Assembly: GCA_001642005.1 (NCBI GenBank)
Contig: LWCA01000017.1
Coordinates: 22,040 to 86,039 of the forward strand
Origin: Intoshia linei
Lineage: Eukaryota > Orthonectida > Rhopaluridae
Reading direction: 5' to 3'
DNA: 64,000 bases
The notes beneath the pieces are model-generated. The model was not told the origin of the DNA. It made no database searches and saw nothing but the letters and a program-made list of their open reading frames with translations. The position numbers were made by a program, and so were the translations under genes. Of this stretch, positions 1 through 10,841 are shown in pieces; the first letter of the stretch is position 1; each line of letters opens with the position of its first letter.

Positions 1-68
1 AAAAAATTTAAAATAACCCTGACAGGAATAGTCTATTAAGTCTTAGTCTAAGATTATTTCTTAATTAC

Positions 69-3000
69 CTGAAAACGGTTCCAAAGGAAGTATCATATAT
101 GGTATCGTAATTGATTATTAATTGCTCAATAATAATCTGCAAAATTCCAAATTCAGAGGTGTCTGTGGTAGGAGAAATGGTAAATGGTATAATCAGAGAT
201 AAATTAGCAGCGTCCATTTTATTCTTATGGGAATTTTGATGAATACTAAAATTTTATTAATTTCTAGATTGTACTTGCTAGTGCAAATTTGAAAGTAGTG
301 ATTACAAGTTAAGACATCCAAAGAAATATCTTTGTGTTACGTATTCGGCATTTCTCAATTTAGCCAAGGCTTCAATAAGTTGTTCTTTCAAAATGTGTTG
401 AATTTTGGCAGAATTTTTGACATTATCTACAAATTTAGTATTTAAAAAAAATTACAATGTATAATTTAAATAATTTACTAATATTGTTATTTAAAATTGT
501 GATTTGAGAAATAAAATTTTGAGGTAGCAATGTAGTGTGCAAAGATTTAATAAATTTCTTTAATGCGCTAGTGACATTGTGAATATTTTTACTAATTAAA
601 AATACATCAACATTTTTCTCTACAAAATTTAAAATTACTTGAGTAGAAATTACAAAATATTACTTGCCACTATTGACTTGATAAACGCATTGGTTTCATA
701 AATTGATCCAGAGTGACGAAATATACCCACAGCATTGGTATCTTAATAAAACAAAATATATTTAACTTGCATTTTATAAAATTACTTTTAGCAATAAAAT
801 CACAACAAATTATAACAAATTGCGGTATATCCACTTTAAAAATCTAAAAAAAAATTTTATTTTTTTTTATTATATTTTACTGTATTATATATATCCAAAT
901 CGCATTTATATGGACTTTCGAGCAAACGGTCACATACTAGAATCTCTTTATTATGGTTCTGATCGTGAAACGATTTCATGTTTTCTTCTATATTTTTTAT
1001 TACATACGATCTAAAATAATACTAATATAATGTTTCAAATTATTAATTTTTTTGGTTTGTCCTTAAAAAATTTAAATCTCCCAGGTTGGGAAACGCGGCT
1101 TTACTAGATTAATATTCAATTTTATCTTACTTTTTAATAATCTCGTTCCCTAAAACCTAAACCTAAAACCCTAGATGTGTGAAAAATTGCCAATTGCCAA
1201 TTGCAAACAAAATTATTAAAAATACGCATATTCTTTGTGGTTAGCAACTATCAATTGACTAAAAATATATTCCTTAATACAACTTTTCTTAAAGTTAATA
1301 CGCATTAATATGTAATCGTTGATTATTTTGGATGTCTAATTTATATATTAAAATCTATATTTTGTTGAATAATTTTTATAAATTAAGAACCTCGTCTCCA
1401 ATGCCCCATTCGAAATTGCATACAGATAGAATAAGTGATGTACTATATGTTCCCTTATTGCTGGACTGGCTTTGTGAAGTTGCATTTCGATAGTCATATT
1501 CATAAATTAATTTGTTTTGTTCGGATATTGCATCAAGAGCGGCGTCGATTTTTATTTTGAGCTATTTCAATGGAATTGTATTATAATGGCATGCAATTAA
1601 TGCATATCATAAATTATATATAACTATTTGTATGTATGTCTGTTTGTCTATTTGCCTGTCTGTGTTAATTTTACAGTATATTCCAGTGGTTCTCAACTCA
1701 TTTTTTCTCATTCTACCCATGACCCTTTATATTTTTTCACGCACTCTATTTATTATTACCCCACAATAAAAGTACACTTTTTTATCAATTTTACCTCTTT
1801 TAAATCTGATTCTATAATTTGAACTTCATCTTTGTAATGAACTGCTTCTTTGATGTTATTTTCATAGATCCCTTCATGAGTATCATAAAATATCATCTAA
1901 AATAATATAGTATTATTTGAAGCAACTAAAATATAAGCACTACAAATTAGTCATATGTAAATGTCATAAACAAAGGTGTACCAGCAAAATTATTTATTTT
2001 ATTTTTATAAAGTACACTATTGCAGAGATCCCAGATGTTTGAATTTTACTCAAAGTCTAGAGTCTAGACCAGCGCTACATTATTATTTAAAAAATCCTAC
2101 TTTTATTCCACCATTAATAAAAAATAGCATTTTAAGCCCTTTGTTTAAAAATCTCCTTTATCCAATATTTTTTGAAAAATTCAATTTTACCAAACCTTAC
2201 GAGAAAAAACTCTCAATCCAACCCTAAATAAAAAAAATCCATTTTTACAAAGAATTATGCGTTAATTTAAGGTCAAAGATACATTTCCGATATTTTTTTG
2301 AAAAATTCAATTTTACATATATTCTTACAAGAAAAAACTATTAATCAACCACATAATAAAAAACCAATTTTAGCAACCATGAAGGGTAAAATTCCTTTTT
2401 CTGATATTTTTTTGAACAACTCAAAAACATGATAAAACTAAATAAAAAAATGATTTAATTATTACATTTATATCAGAACAATCATTTTTTTAATTGTAGG
2501 ACTATTAATTATTTCAAATTTTTTGTTTTAATACAATAGTTTCGAATAAAAAAAAATGAATTTTAAAGTATTTTTTGACCGTGAAGTCGTCACTAATTCA
2601 GATTGAATTTTTTTGTGTCTCTTAACAGGATACAACTGTACCATATGTACTTTTTTTTTTAAATTCTATAGCTGTTTTCATTTAAAAAAAAAATGGTAAT
2701 GTGGGTTTTCTTCGTAAAAATTATTTTTTTTGAGTTTTCCATTTATGATAATGTTTATTTAATGATGATGACTTATAAAACTATCCAGAATTTATGTTTA
2801 AAAAATTTTTAGGGCATGTTTTATTTTTAAAACAAAGGGTAATTTGGGGTTTTGACCATGAAGGTATGCGTTTCTGAGGCTGAGATTAACAGCAATGTTA
2901 ATGATTTTAAAACGCGTTCCAGAATACTCCGTTTTTATTTTTATTACATTTAAGAGTATATTTTTTATTAAATTTTTGGGTTGATTTTGGGTTGATTTTT

Positions 3001-6000
3001 GGTTGATTTTTGGCTCATTTTTTTTTAAATAAACATGCAAATTGGGTTTTTGACCCTGAAGGATTGAAATTCTGAAACTAAAAAATGAATAAAAACATGT
3101 CCTGGGAAAAACGTTATTAGATACTGAGTTTTTTAAATCCTGCGACTGTTAATTTTTCAATAAATGGTTACACACACAGACATTTATTTTTATATAAGTG
3201 AAGGATTTGTATCTCAAAATCAGCAAATCAACCACCTTGCTCATAAATGATAAAAATTAAAGTATTATTATTAGTGATACTTAATCAAATCACCTGATTC
3301 CCACGTAAAGACCCGTAATCTGTATCGTCCTCGTTCACTATTAAATCGATACCATCCTTGAACGGTTGCATTATGTAGGAATTTATATTATTTGAATATT
3401 CTTGATATTCTTCTGATAAAGTTTTGTACATAGACATTTCATACAGTAGCAACTGATCTTCCCTGTCTCTTAAACCAAATTCAAATAACTAGGTAGCAGA
3501 TTTTATAGATTTTTTATCAAAATGAATATTATTAAAATTACTTTTAGTGTTTCAGGGTACACATCACATCGAACATATTTTATGAGGTCTGCAAATGTAG
3601 CTATATCTGATTGTTGTAAGTTGATAAAATTCATGCTTTGATAAAACATTTTTTCGTTTTTTTTCTTTTTTTTCTATTAAATTCAGTTTATGAACATGAT
3701 TACCTTTATATTATTAACTAATAAATTGATAAATTAAGTGTTTTATCTTAAACTGTGGCCACTGGACACTGCAGTGGCATTTGTCAACTTCTCTGTCGTA
3801 TGTAGTAATATTTATAGCACTGTAGGCTAGGTGTTAGTATATATCAATAGCTAATAGCTTAACTAATTTTTCGAAAAAAATGAAGGATTTATGAGAAATT
3901 TATGAGATTTCCACTCATATCTCTTTATTGGAAATGTGTAGACGTTCAATGCAAATTTTTTTTGAAATTGTCAGAGGATTATTTTACTTTTTCATTTTTA
4001 ATTTTAATCCAACAGTTGAAAAATATGGGTTGATAAAATAAAAATATTAAAAGTTATTTTTTACCCGGAATGTGTAGATTTCTGGGGTTGAAAATTTGTA
4101 TTTATATCAACTGGAATAAGCTGCATCTGAATAATCTTTTTTTTATTTATAGGACCGTTAATTATTTCAAATTGTTAGTTGTAATAAAATAGTTTCGAAA
4201 TAAAAAAAATAAATACTAAAGTGCCTTTTTGACCATAAAGGCGTAATTTTGTCAGATTGAATTTTTTGTGTGTTTGTTTACAAAATATAACACTATTATC
4301 TGTATTTTTTTTAGTAAATCTAGGATTATTTTCATTTTTAAAAAAAAAGGTAATTTGTGGTTTTGACCATGAAGGTGTGCGTTTCTGATGCTGAGATGTA
4401 CGACAATGTTAATGATTTTAAAACGCATCCCAGAATTTATATTTTATTAAATTTTTGGACTGATTTTATTTTTAAACAAAATAGAAAATTGGGTTTTTAA
4501 CCCTGACTAAATGACTAAATTCGGAAAATTTTTATAAAATTGGAATAATTTTTCCAAGTTAATGATTAAAAAATTATGTGCATATCAAGATTGAACATCA
4601 ACTATTTCTTTTGTTAAATTTAAAATATCAAGCAAAAGCCTTAGATTAGTGGTTTTAAAACTTTTTCAACCATAGACCACTTGTCACAAAAAAAAATGTG
4701 TGTAGACCACATAATTTTTTTAAAAAATCCCCTTAAACCTGAACACGTCACTAAGGTAATATTTTGATTTTTTTATTATATATTCCTCCTTAAATCAAAA
4801 ATTTTACATTAATTTTGACAAGGTAGCTTCAATGGCGTAATTAAAAAAATTCTTAATTTCAAACATACTTATTGCGAACTACCAGTGCCGTATGCGAGAT
4901 CCTTGCACCGAGGGATCTCGACGAAATTTTTTTAAAAATGGAGGCTTTAATTTATTAAATTGAGCATTAATAAAATTCTTGAATATGAACTAATTTGAGT
5001 GTTTAATTTAAAATGTCAACTCAAGAGTCTTAGAAAGGTGAATAGGGTTATATGACATTATAATTCGTTTACAACATTTTTTCATGGGCTATTTTTCATT
5101 TTTGAAGTGGCAACGGGTTTGCTAGGTTCGATTACTAAACTACTAAACTACTACCAATCGACGAAAACTACTACAGAACTAAGTTAAATCGTTGGATAGA
5201 TTAAATTTAACGCATGTAAAAATTATTCACGTTATTCAGTAAATTTTCACTTTATTTTGATTAAATGATGTTTACGTTCACTAATTAATAGTAAATAATA
5301 TTATTTATAATAGTATTATTAATTAATTATTATTGTTAAAAAAGGTTATATTCATGTTATTTAATTTTTTTTATTATATAACATGTTATATATTATTTTT
5401 TCTTATAGACCACCTATAATTTCCTGTGGACCACTTTGGCAACCACTGCCTTAAATAGATGTGTAGGTCTATATCAAGAATTTTCAACGGTTGGCGAATC
5501 GTCCCTTGGGAATAATTTTCTAATCTAGGGAAAATTTTTCTATTTTAATTCACAAATACATAATCTAATAAATTTTTTTAAGGTCAATAATTATTCTTCG
5601 TCATTAGATTAAAATGTTAAATTCCTTTCCTTAAATTTCATAGCTAAAATATCATACAAATATATCACAATTTTTACTTCATACAATTAACAAACACACA
5701 ATTCATACAAATGTCGATCTTACAATTTGTTGGGGTTTATTTGTAATTATTGGTGGTCCTAAGCTTGGCACATGTAGGTTCGCCTCTGCATATGTTTAAC
5801 ATAACTTATAAGGGAATTATACATTGTATATCAATTTGAAATAGTTTATCCATACAAAATATTCAATTTTCATATAATATTTAAATGAATCGCCCATGTT
5901 GAGAATCGCTATGTTAAATATTAATTATGTATCTTAGTATACTTAAGACATATAAAAGCTTTTAAAATGTAGTATAATTTGCGATATAAATTAAATTCAT

Positions 6001-7028
6001 GAATTCATGAATAATTTAATAATAAATAAATGAATACATAAATAATAGTTAATTACTATTTATTTTACCTCGTTATATGTCAAAAACTTTGCCACTTTTT
6101 TTTGGTTGCTTGTAAATTCTTTCATGTTCTAAAATTTTCAAAATGAATATCTATAAATTTAGAAATTAGTGATACCTGCATGATTTTATCGCCATATTTG
6201 AAAACGTAATTATTTATTTCAATATATGCGCTTTTCGTCTAAATTCAATTAAAAGTACATCAATTAAATATAATTAATTATTTGAAGCGTCTCTACATTA
6301 TACAGTTTTTTTACATTGTATTAACTTGGAAAACTTTTGGACCTAGTTCAGAATCTACCATACCGAGATTCTCTCTAAGGGATTCAAAAAAATTTTAGTA
6401 AAATTGTCACCCATTTTAGAGGCTACTTTCGCTACATTTCCAGTCAAACTACACCAGTAAATATGTAAAATAAATTTGTATGTATTGAATTAAAAAAATG
6501 AAATTAGTGCGTTAGTTGAATCATACCAAAAGAATTAGAAAAAACCCTACAATATCACATTTCAATGTCAAACTTGAAAAAAATTTTTTTAAAAAGTTAC
6601 ATGCTTGATGATTTGATTACACATGTTGACACAATTTGATGATAATGGAATCATGCGATTTGTATAATGATTAAATATTTCCATTTCATTGGTTTTATTG
6701 CGATTGACAATTTCCAGCATTTTATGTATTTCTGAATCTTTCTTTACCGAACTAAATAATAAAAAAGTTGTATAAATTATTTATTAAATTTTTAAGTTAA
6801 TTTCAAATTTACCAATCTTTAATTTTCATTTTAAATTTATCATGGATTTTTTTGAGGATTTTGCTATTATTCCCATGAACTTTGGCTAAATCTTTAAAGA
6901 GTTCATTACACATGAGATTATTATTGAGTTTTTCGGTATAACGCGTCTCAATATTACGAACAATATTGTAGAATTGTCCTCTTGGAACTAAATACATGTA
7001 AAACATCAAGATTTGTTTTACTCCGTGT
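69..7028 (-). CDS. BAR-RhoGAP protein, ARHGAP17/44 (RICH)-like, both ends missing
   Basis: Exons (minus strand, 5' to 3'): 6813-7028, 6601-6751, 6176-6238, 6069-6128, 3542-3673, 3294-3488, 1795-1896, 1391-1561, 1226-1335, 881-1010, 786-843, 664-741, 479-619, 341-426, 69-223; the gene continues past position 1. Phases agree throughout. The 1391 donor is uncertain (1424 also fits). The first half is helical and BAR-like. The second half is a RhoGAP domain: an IP helix (VDIPQFVIICCDF), an arginine-finger motif GIFRHSGS at 664-741, and the signature NKM...NLS at the start of exon 69-223. Family role: membrane-curvature binding coupled to GTP hydrolysis on Rac/Cdc42 at the cell cortex. The two 5' exons (6601-7028) have no clear match to the family, so the true start is unresolved. 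The introns 1897-3293 and 3674-6068 are long because of inserted repeats. Family call fairly firm; N-terminus weak. Confidence 0.72.
1897..3293. repeat. Intron filled with hAT-type units and a dispersed-repeat copy
   Basis: This 1.4 kb intron of the BAR-RhoGAP gene holds about 2040-2340, low-complexity units of the type 'ttttaccaaac...aaataaaaaaatcc' also seen near 24.2, 56 and 59.6 kb. About 2400-3200 is a minus-oriented copy of the modular dispersed repeat (units containing 'ttttgaccatgaagg'). No coding exon was found. Confidence 0.55.
3880..4560 (-). repeat. Dispersed modular repeat, partial copy
   Basis: Minus-oriented fragment of the modular repeat, with units such as 'gttttgaccatgaaggtg' and 'taggaccgttaattatttca' in the same order as in the copies at 20.6-21.2 and 36.8-37.6 kb. 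It lies inside the 3674-6068 intron of the BAR-RhoGAP gene. Confidence 0.55.
4647..5448. mobile_element. hAT-like non-autonomous element
   Basis: Starts TAGTGGTTTTAAAAC and ends TTGGCAACCACTG, the degenerate inverted ends usual for hAT elements. It is flanked by near-identical 8-bp copies, CCTTAGAT at 4639-4646 and CCTTAAAT at 5449-5456. No transposase frame is visible. It lies in an intron of the BAR-RhoGAP gene. Confidence 0.6.
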
Positions 7029-8258
7029 CTGATTTTTGTTCATATTTAAATATGCGACTAAAAACTAATATTTTGAATAGATATCAACGATTTGCGGTTC
7101 ACCTGTAGATTCTATAAACTAAAATTATTTTACTTATAGTCAATATTTGAAGTAATCTATTTATTTTGTTACATCCAGTATTTGCTAATTTTTCTGTATG
7201 CGGTTATTTTTTGCAGGATATTTCCATTCTGTATTTGAATACATTTAAAGTTTAGTTTCATCTTCAAAAAAACGCTTTAAAGAGTTACATTAACATTAGT
7301 TTTATGTATAAAATAAATTAGTTTAGTTATCGTTCTAAATATATAAGAAATGTTTTCAAATTGATCTACATTAAAAAATAAACCAAATAATGATGAAAAT
7401 TAAACAAATTAAAAATACATTATTCAGACAACATTTAAGTAAGCTATAGTGACTTGCAATTGAGATTTAGAGCATTTTTCAGTTAGAGGTATTTTTGTAT
7501 TTAAATATAAAAAGGGTTTAGAGTAGGGTCTTCAATGGGGCGGTATCGCCCCTGGGCCATTTATCGGAATTATCAAAATCTTTCAAAAAGCAATGTGATA
7601 TTTTTACGAATACTGTGAAAATATCAGATAGAGCTCAGCAGGCCAGTTATCTAGTTGTTCAAATAGTGACCAAAAATAAAAAACCACTCAACAGCAGAAA
7701 ATATTATTATAGAATCTGAAATATATACATCAACATTCCAGCGAAAAACTGTACTAGAAAATGGGTTTTTTTAATTCTAAAGCTGTTATTTTTATTTGTG
7801 TGTCACGAAAATTTTTGAGATTGAAATGCGTGTCGCGAACCAAAAATTGTTGGAAAGCACTGCCTTATACACTACAAGCCATATCATCAAAATCTTTATT
7901 TTTTAATTTCTTTTTAATGAAAACAGCCCTAGAATTTAAACAAATTTACAGGTGGTTAGTTGTATCCTGTTAACACACACGTTGAATTTCAATCTCTAAG
8001 TGACGCCTTTACGGTCAAAAAAGCATTTTAGTATTTATATATTTTTTTTCCAAATATTTTATTAAAACAAAAAATGTGAAACAATTAACGGTCCGAGAAT
8101 TAAAAAAAAATTATTCTGATAGAGCTTATTCCAGTTGATATAAATATAAAAGTTCAACCCGACAAATCTACGCATTCCCGATGAAAAATAATTTTTAATA
8201 TATTATCAACCAATATTTTTCAAATATTTCGATTAAAATAAAAATGTAAATATTGATC

Positions 8259-8259
8259 N
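8259..8259. other. Ambiguous base / contig join
   Basis: Single N inside a dispersed-repeat copy, after the family sequence 'aaatattgatc'. The following bases no longer match the family at that point, so this is probably an assembly join. Confidence 0.6.
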
Positions 8260-8574
8260 ATGTTTAACATTATTCTTTATTTACTATTCTAAACGTCCTT
8301 GAAAGATTACAAAGTCTTAGAAATATTTAATTGTTAATTAAAGATTTATAATATTCTTCAAAACTTTACAAAGTATAAGATATAATTTTATTTTTTCTGG
8401 AATTTATGCTATTTATCACAATTTTTAGGATTGGACTGTTTTTAGTTTATTTTTAGATGTTAACAAACAAAAAATTAAGATGGAATAATTCACTTTAAAG
8501 TAAAAAGTAATGTGATATGATGGTTCCACCTGACACAAATTTGGGAACCACTTTAAAAGATTGATAATAGTGAA

Positions 8575-8688
8575 TAGTAAGATTTTTAAATTAGATTTTC
8601 AACGTGAATTTATTTTTTAAGTATAATAAAAATGTGCCCTCGGAAGAGCTAGGTCCTGTTTGCATGTAGTACATAGCAGTCAACCTGG
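8575..8688 (+). repeat. Dispersed repeat, 3' hairpin tail
   Basis: Carries the conserved tail GTGCCCTCGGAAGAGCTAGG, then a loop containing GTAGTACAT, then CAGTCAACCTGG. The outer parts pair as an imperfect hairpin. The same tail ends copies at 10837, 13047 and 42649. Confidence 0.65.
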
Positions 8689-9246
8689 TGTATTATAAAA
8701 TTATAGGACTATCTTAATTTTTACAAAAAAGGGTAATTTGTGATTTTGATTAAATAAACATACATACATTTTTAATTATTTTACTTTACATAACAACATA
8801 AGTAATTTACTGTCTTTAAATCATTTACATCTACATTACTGTATTTATATAACTTTAATCATTATTACCTAATATTTATTGATATGCATTTTTACTAGTC
8901 AAGTTATGAAACAAAATATTTATGTACTTTACTATATTGATATTTTGTCTTTCATGTAGCAAATTCTATAAAAATTCAAATATACCAGGAAACTATAAAT
9001 TGCATTATTTATTTTAAATTTAATAAACATTTGATAAGTGCTCAATCAAAAACACATTGAAACATTTATTATAATTAACATTGCCATTGGAATGCGTGAA
9101 CGATTATCAAAAAATCTTTAAAATTTTCGTAAATATAAAAAAGACCCTAAACCAATAACGAAACACAACCACATGAAATAAAAAATGATAAAAACAGTCT
9201 ACTGTATATTAATATTTATTTCTAACAAAAGTTGTATATATGCAAG

Positions 9247-9850
9247 TTATTCGTGTGCTTTGTCATATGATTTGTCTCCTTTGTAATTTCCAACGTAGCC
9301 GGTATCATCTACAACATTTTCCCTGCCTTCTATACCTTTACCCTTTCCATCTAAAAATTGATACAAGACATTTTAACATTAAACCTTTATCAAATCGTTC
9401 TTTATGCGCTCCAGTATAATTATTTGTGTCAGTCATTCTTTTAGTAATACCAGAATTTGTTTGTTTCTTAGTATGACATGAATAAATATACTAAATATAA
9501 CTTACTGTTCCCTTCAATTGCTTTGTAGCTCCAGTCAACTTTTCAGACATTTTTGAAACAGCATCTTCTATGGAAATTTTTTTATCCTTTGCATAATTTT
9601 TCGCCATTTCCTCTACAACACATTTAAATTCTTTAAAATTAATGGTTCTAAATTAAATTTAAGAAAAGAAATTTAAAAAATGAAACTTTTTCTTTTTATC
9701 TTTACACTTTGAAAATGCTATATCTAGCGAATTTGATGAACAGGAAGGCTTAGTAAAGCACTTTGCATCAGTAAACCATTTGTTTATATCCTTTGTTGTG
9801 GCTTCAGTACCCTTTGAACAAAAACTGTTGAATGTTTCTTCAAAAGACAT
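9247..9850 (-). CDS. TPPP: Tubulin polymerization-promoting protein (TPPP/p25-alpha), complete
   Basis: Four exons, 9687-9850, 9506-9647, 9385-9466 and 9247-9350, give 163 residues from ATG to TAA. Introns are 39, 39 and 34 nt with GT-AG ends and matching phases. The p25-alpha fold is recognisable: an N-terminal F..FC..G segment, the [10 protein letters not shown] motif, [15 protein letters not shown], and the C-terminal signature TGAHKERFD followed by [11 protein letters not shown]. Length fits the single-domain invertebrate form, which lacks the long disordered N-terminal extension of vertebrate TPPP1. Family role: binding and bundling microtubules, often in cilia or elongated cells. The final codons KAHE-stop are shorter than in vertebrates. 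Start: only ATG upstream of the domain in frame. Nothing suggests decay. Confidence 0.93.
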
Positions 9851-10076
9851 AATATTTTAAAAAATGAATAAATTTCAAAAATGTTTTTCAAGAATGCGTC
9901 TGAACTCATTGTAGTCAAAACAAAACCATACACTAACTCAATTCAGGTTTATTAGACATTAAAAAAATCAACCTATCGATAAATATGTTTATATATATTA
10001 ACTGCATATTTTAAATTTTTACGATTAATTATATTTTCACTTTGATAAATTGAATTTATTGAAATAATTAAAATAT
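9851..10076. other. Intergenic A+T-rich spacer
   Basis: Upstream side of TPPP on the minus strand. A+T-rich, without open exons or recognisable repeats. It must contain the TPPP promoter, but no motif stands out. Confidence 0.4.
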
Positions 10077-10235
10077 TTATTGATTTAAAATTTCTGAAGG
10101 ATTTCTAATGCTAAACTTTTTTTGTCCCATTTTATCTATCCATAAATAATTTGATTTAATTATTTTTAAACTATCTTCGTATTCCACGTAGTCATCATAA
10201 TTTTTTGGTCCATATGTTGATTTTACTACCAAGAC
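10077..10235 (-). CDS. Unassigned terminal exon
   Basis: After an acceptor (aaaatttag at 10236-10244) there are 52 open codons ending in TAA. They include VKSTYGPKNYDDYVEYEDSL and NYLWIDKMGQKKFSIRNP, with codon use like the neighbouring genes. I do not recognise the family. A second possible exon just upstream on the same strand (about 10270-10335) has an acceptor and about 20 open codons but no donor in the right phase. It could be the last exon of an unidentified gene, or a relic. The hosting gene is unknown, so this is only a candidate. Confidence 0.35.
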   Translation of the reverse strand, partial: VLVVKSTYGPKNYDDYVEYEDSLKIIKSNYLWIDKMGQKKFSIRNPSEILNQ

Positions 10236-10779
10236 CTAAATTTTAATAATAGAAAATTAATCAAAATAATTAGCAAGTTTTTCCATTGCCATTTAGTTAT
10301 TTGTGCACAGAATTCTAACACAATCTCTGTTCTACAAATTAAATTTTTAAACTAATGTAGTGCACACAATTTATTTTATTTAATATTATGTTGATTGAGT
10401 CTAATTCTTACTTATATAAAATTGAATGTTTGTGTGTTACCGTTTATTTATAAAATTAACAGTCATAATTTAAAAATCCTGAATTTCCTGATATAATTTT
10501 GAGATTTATTTCAATGTTGGTAACATTGCTTCACCCGAAATAATTGATAGAGGAAAAAGGGTGTCTACTTAAATCCAACATATCTAAAATCCAACCATTT
10601 TTACTAAAAATCCAATTTTACCGAATTGCAGAGTATTCCATAAAAACCCTATAAACTCCCCTTAACTGTAGGTAAAAGTGGAATTTTTCCCAAAGGGCTA
10701 GTAAAATTGGTTGGATTTTAAATATTTATGATATTAAAAATTTTATTTATTTCAGAATTCATGTTATTTACGATGATTA

Positions 10780-10837
10780 AATTATCCCTCGGGAAAGCTA
10801 GCTGACTGTTTGTACGAAGTAGTTAACAGTCAACTAG
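10780..10837 (+). repeat. Dispersed repeat tail abutting SLC6 stop
   Basis: Conserved tail CCTCGGGAAAGCTAG through ACAGTCAACTAG, the hairpin end of the dispersed repeat. It ends four bases from the SLC6 stop codon (10842-10844 on the minus strand), so the transporter's 3' untranslated region must run into this repeat. Confidence 0.6.
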
Positions 10838-10841
10838 TATA

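Larger units (their letters stand above)
7029..9246. other. Gene-poor interval with repeat fragments
   Basis: No convincing exon. About 7500-7560 resembles a decayed hAT end. 7905-8258 is a plus-oriented piece of the modular repeat, interrupted by N at 8259. About 8575-8688 is the 3' hairpin tail of another copy. A short open stretch near 7180-7262 on the minus strand could not be linked to the BAR-RhoGAP exons. Confidence 0.5.

Noticed and set aside
10287-10335. Upstream partner exon for the unassigned exon 10077-10235
   Set aside because: Acceptor and open codons exist, but no donor in a matching phase was found, so it was not joined.
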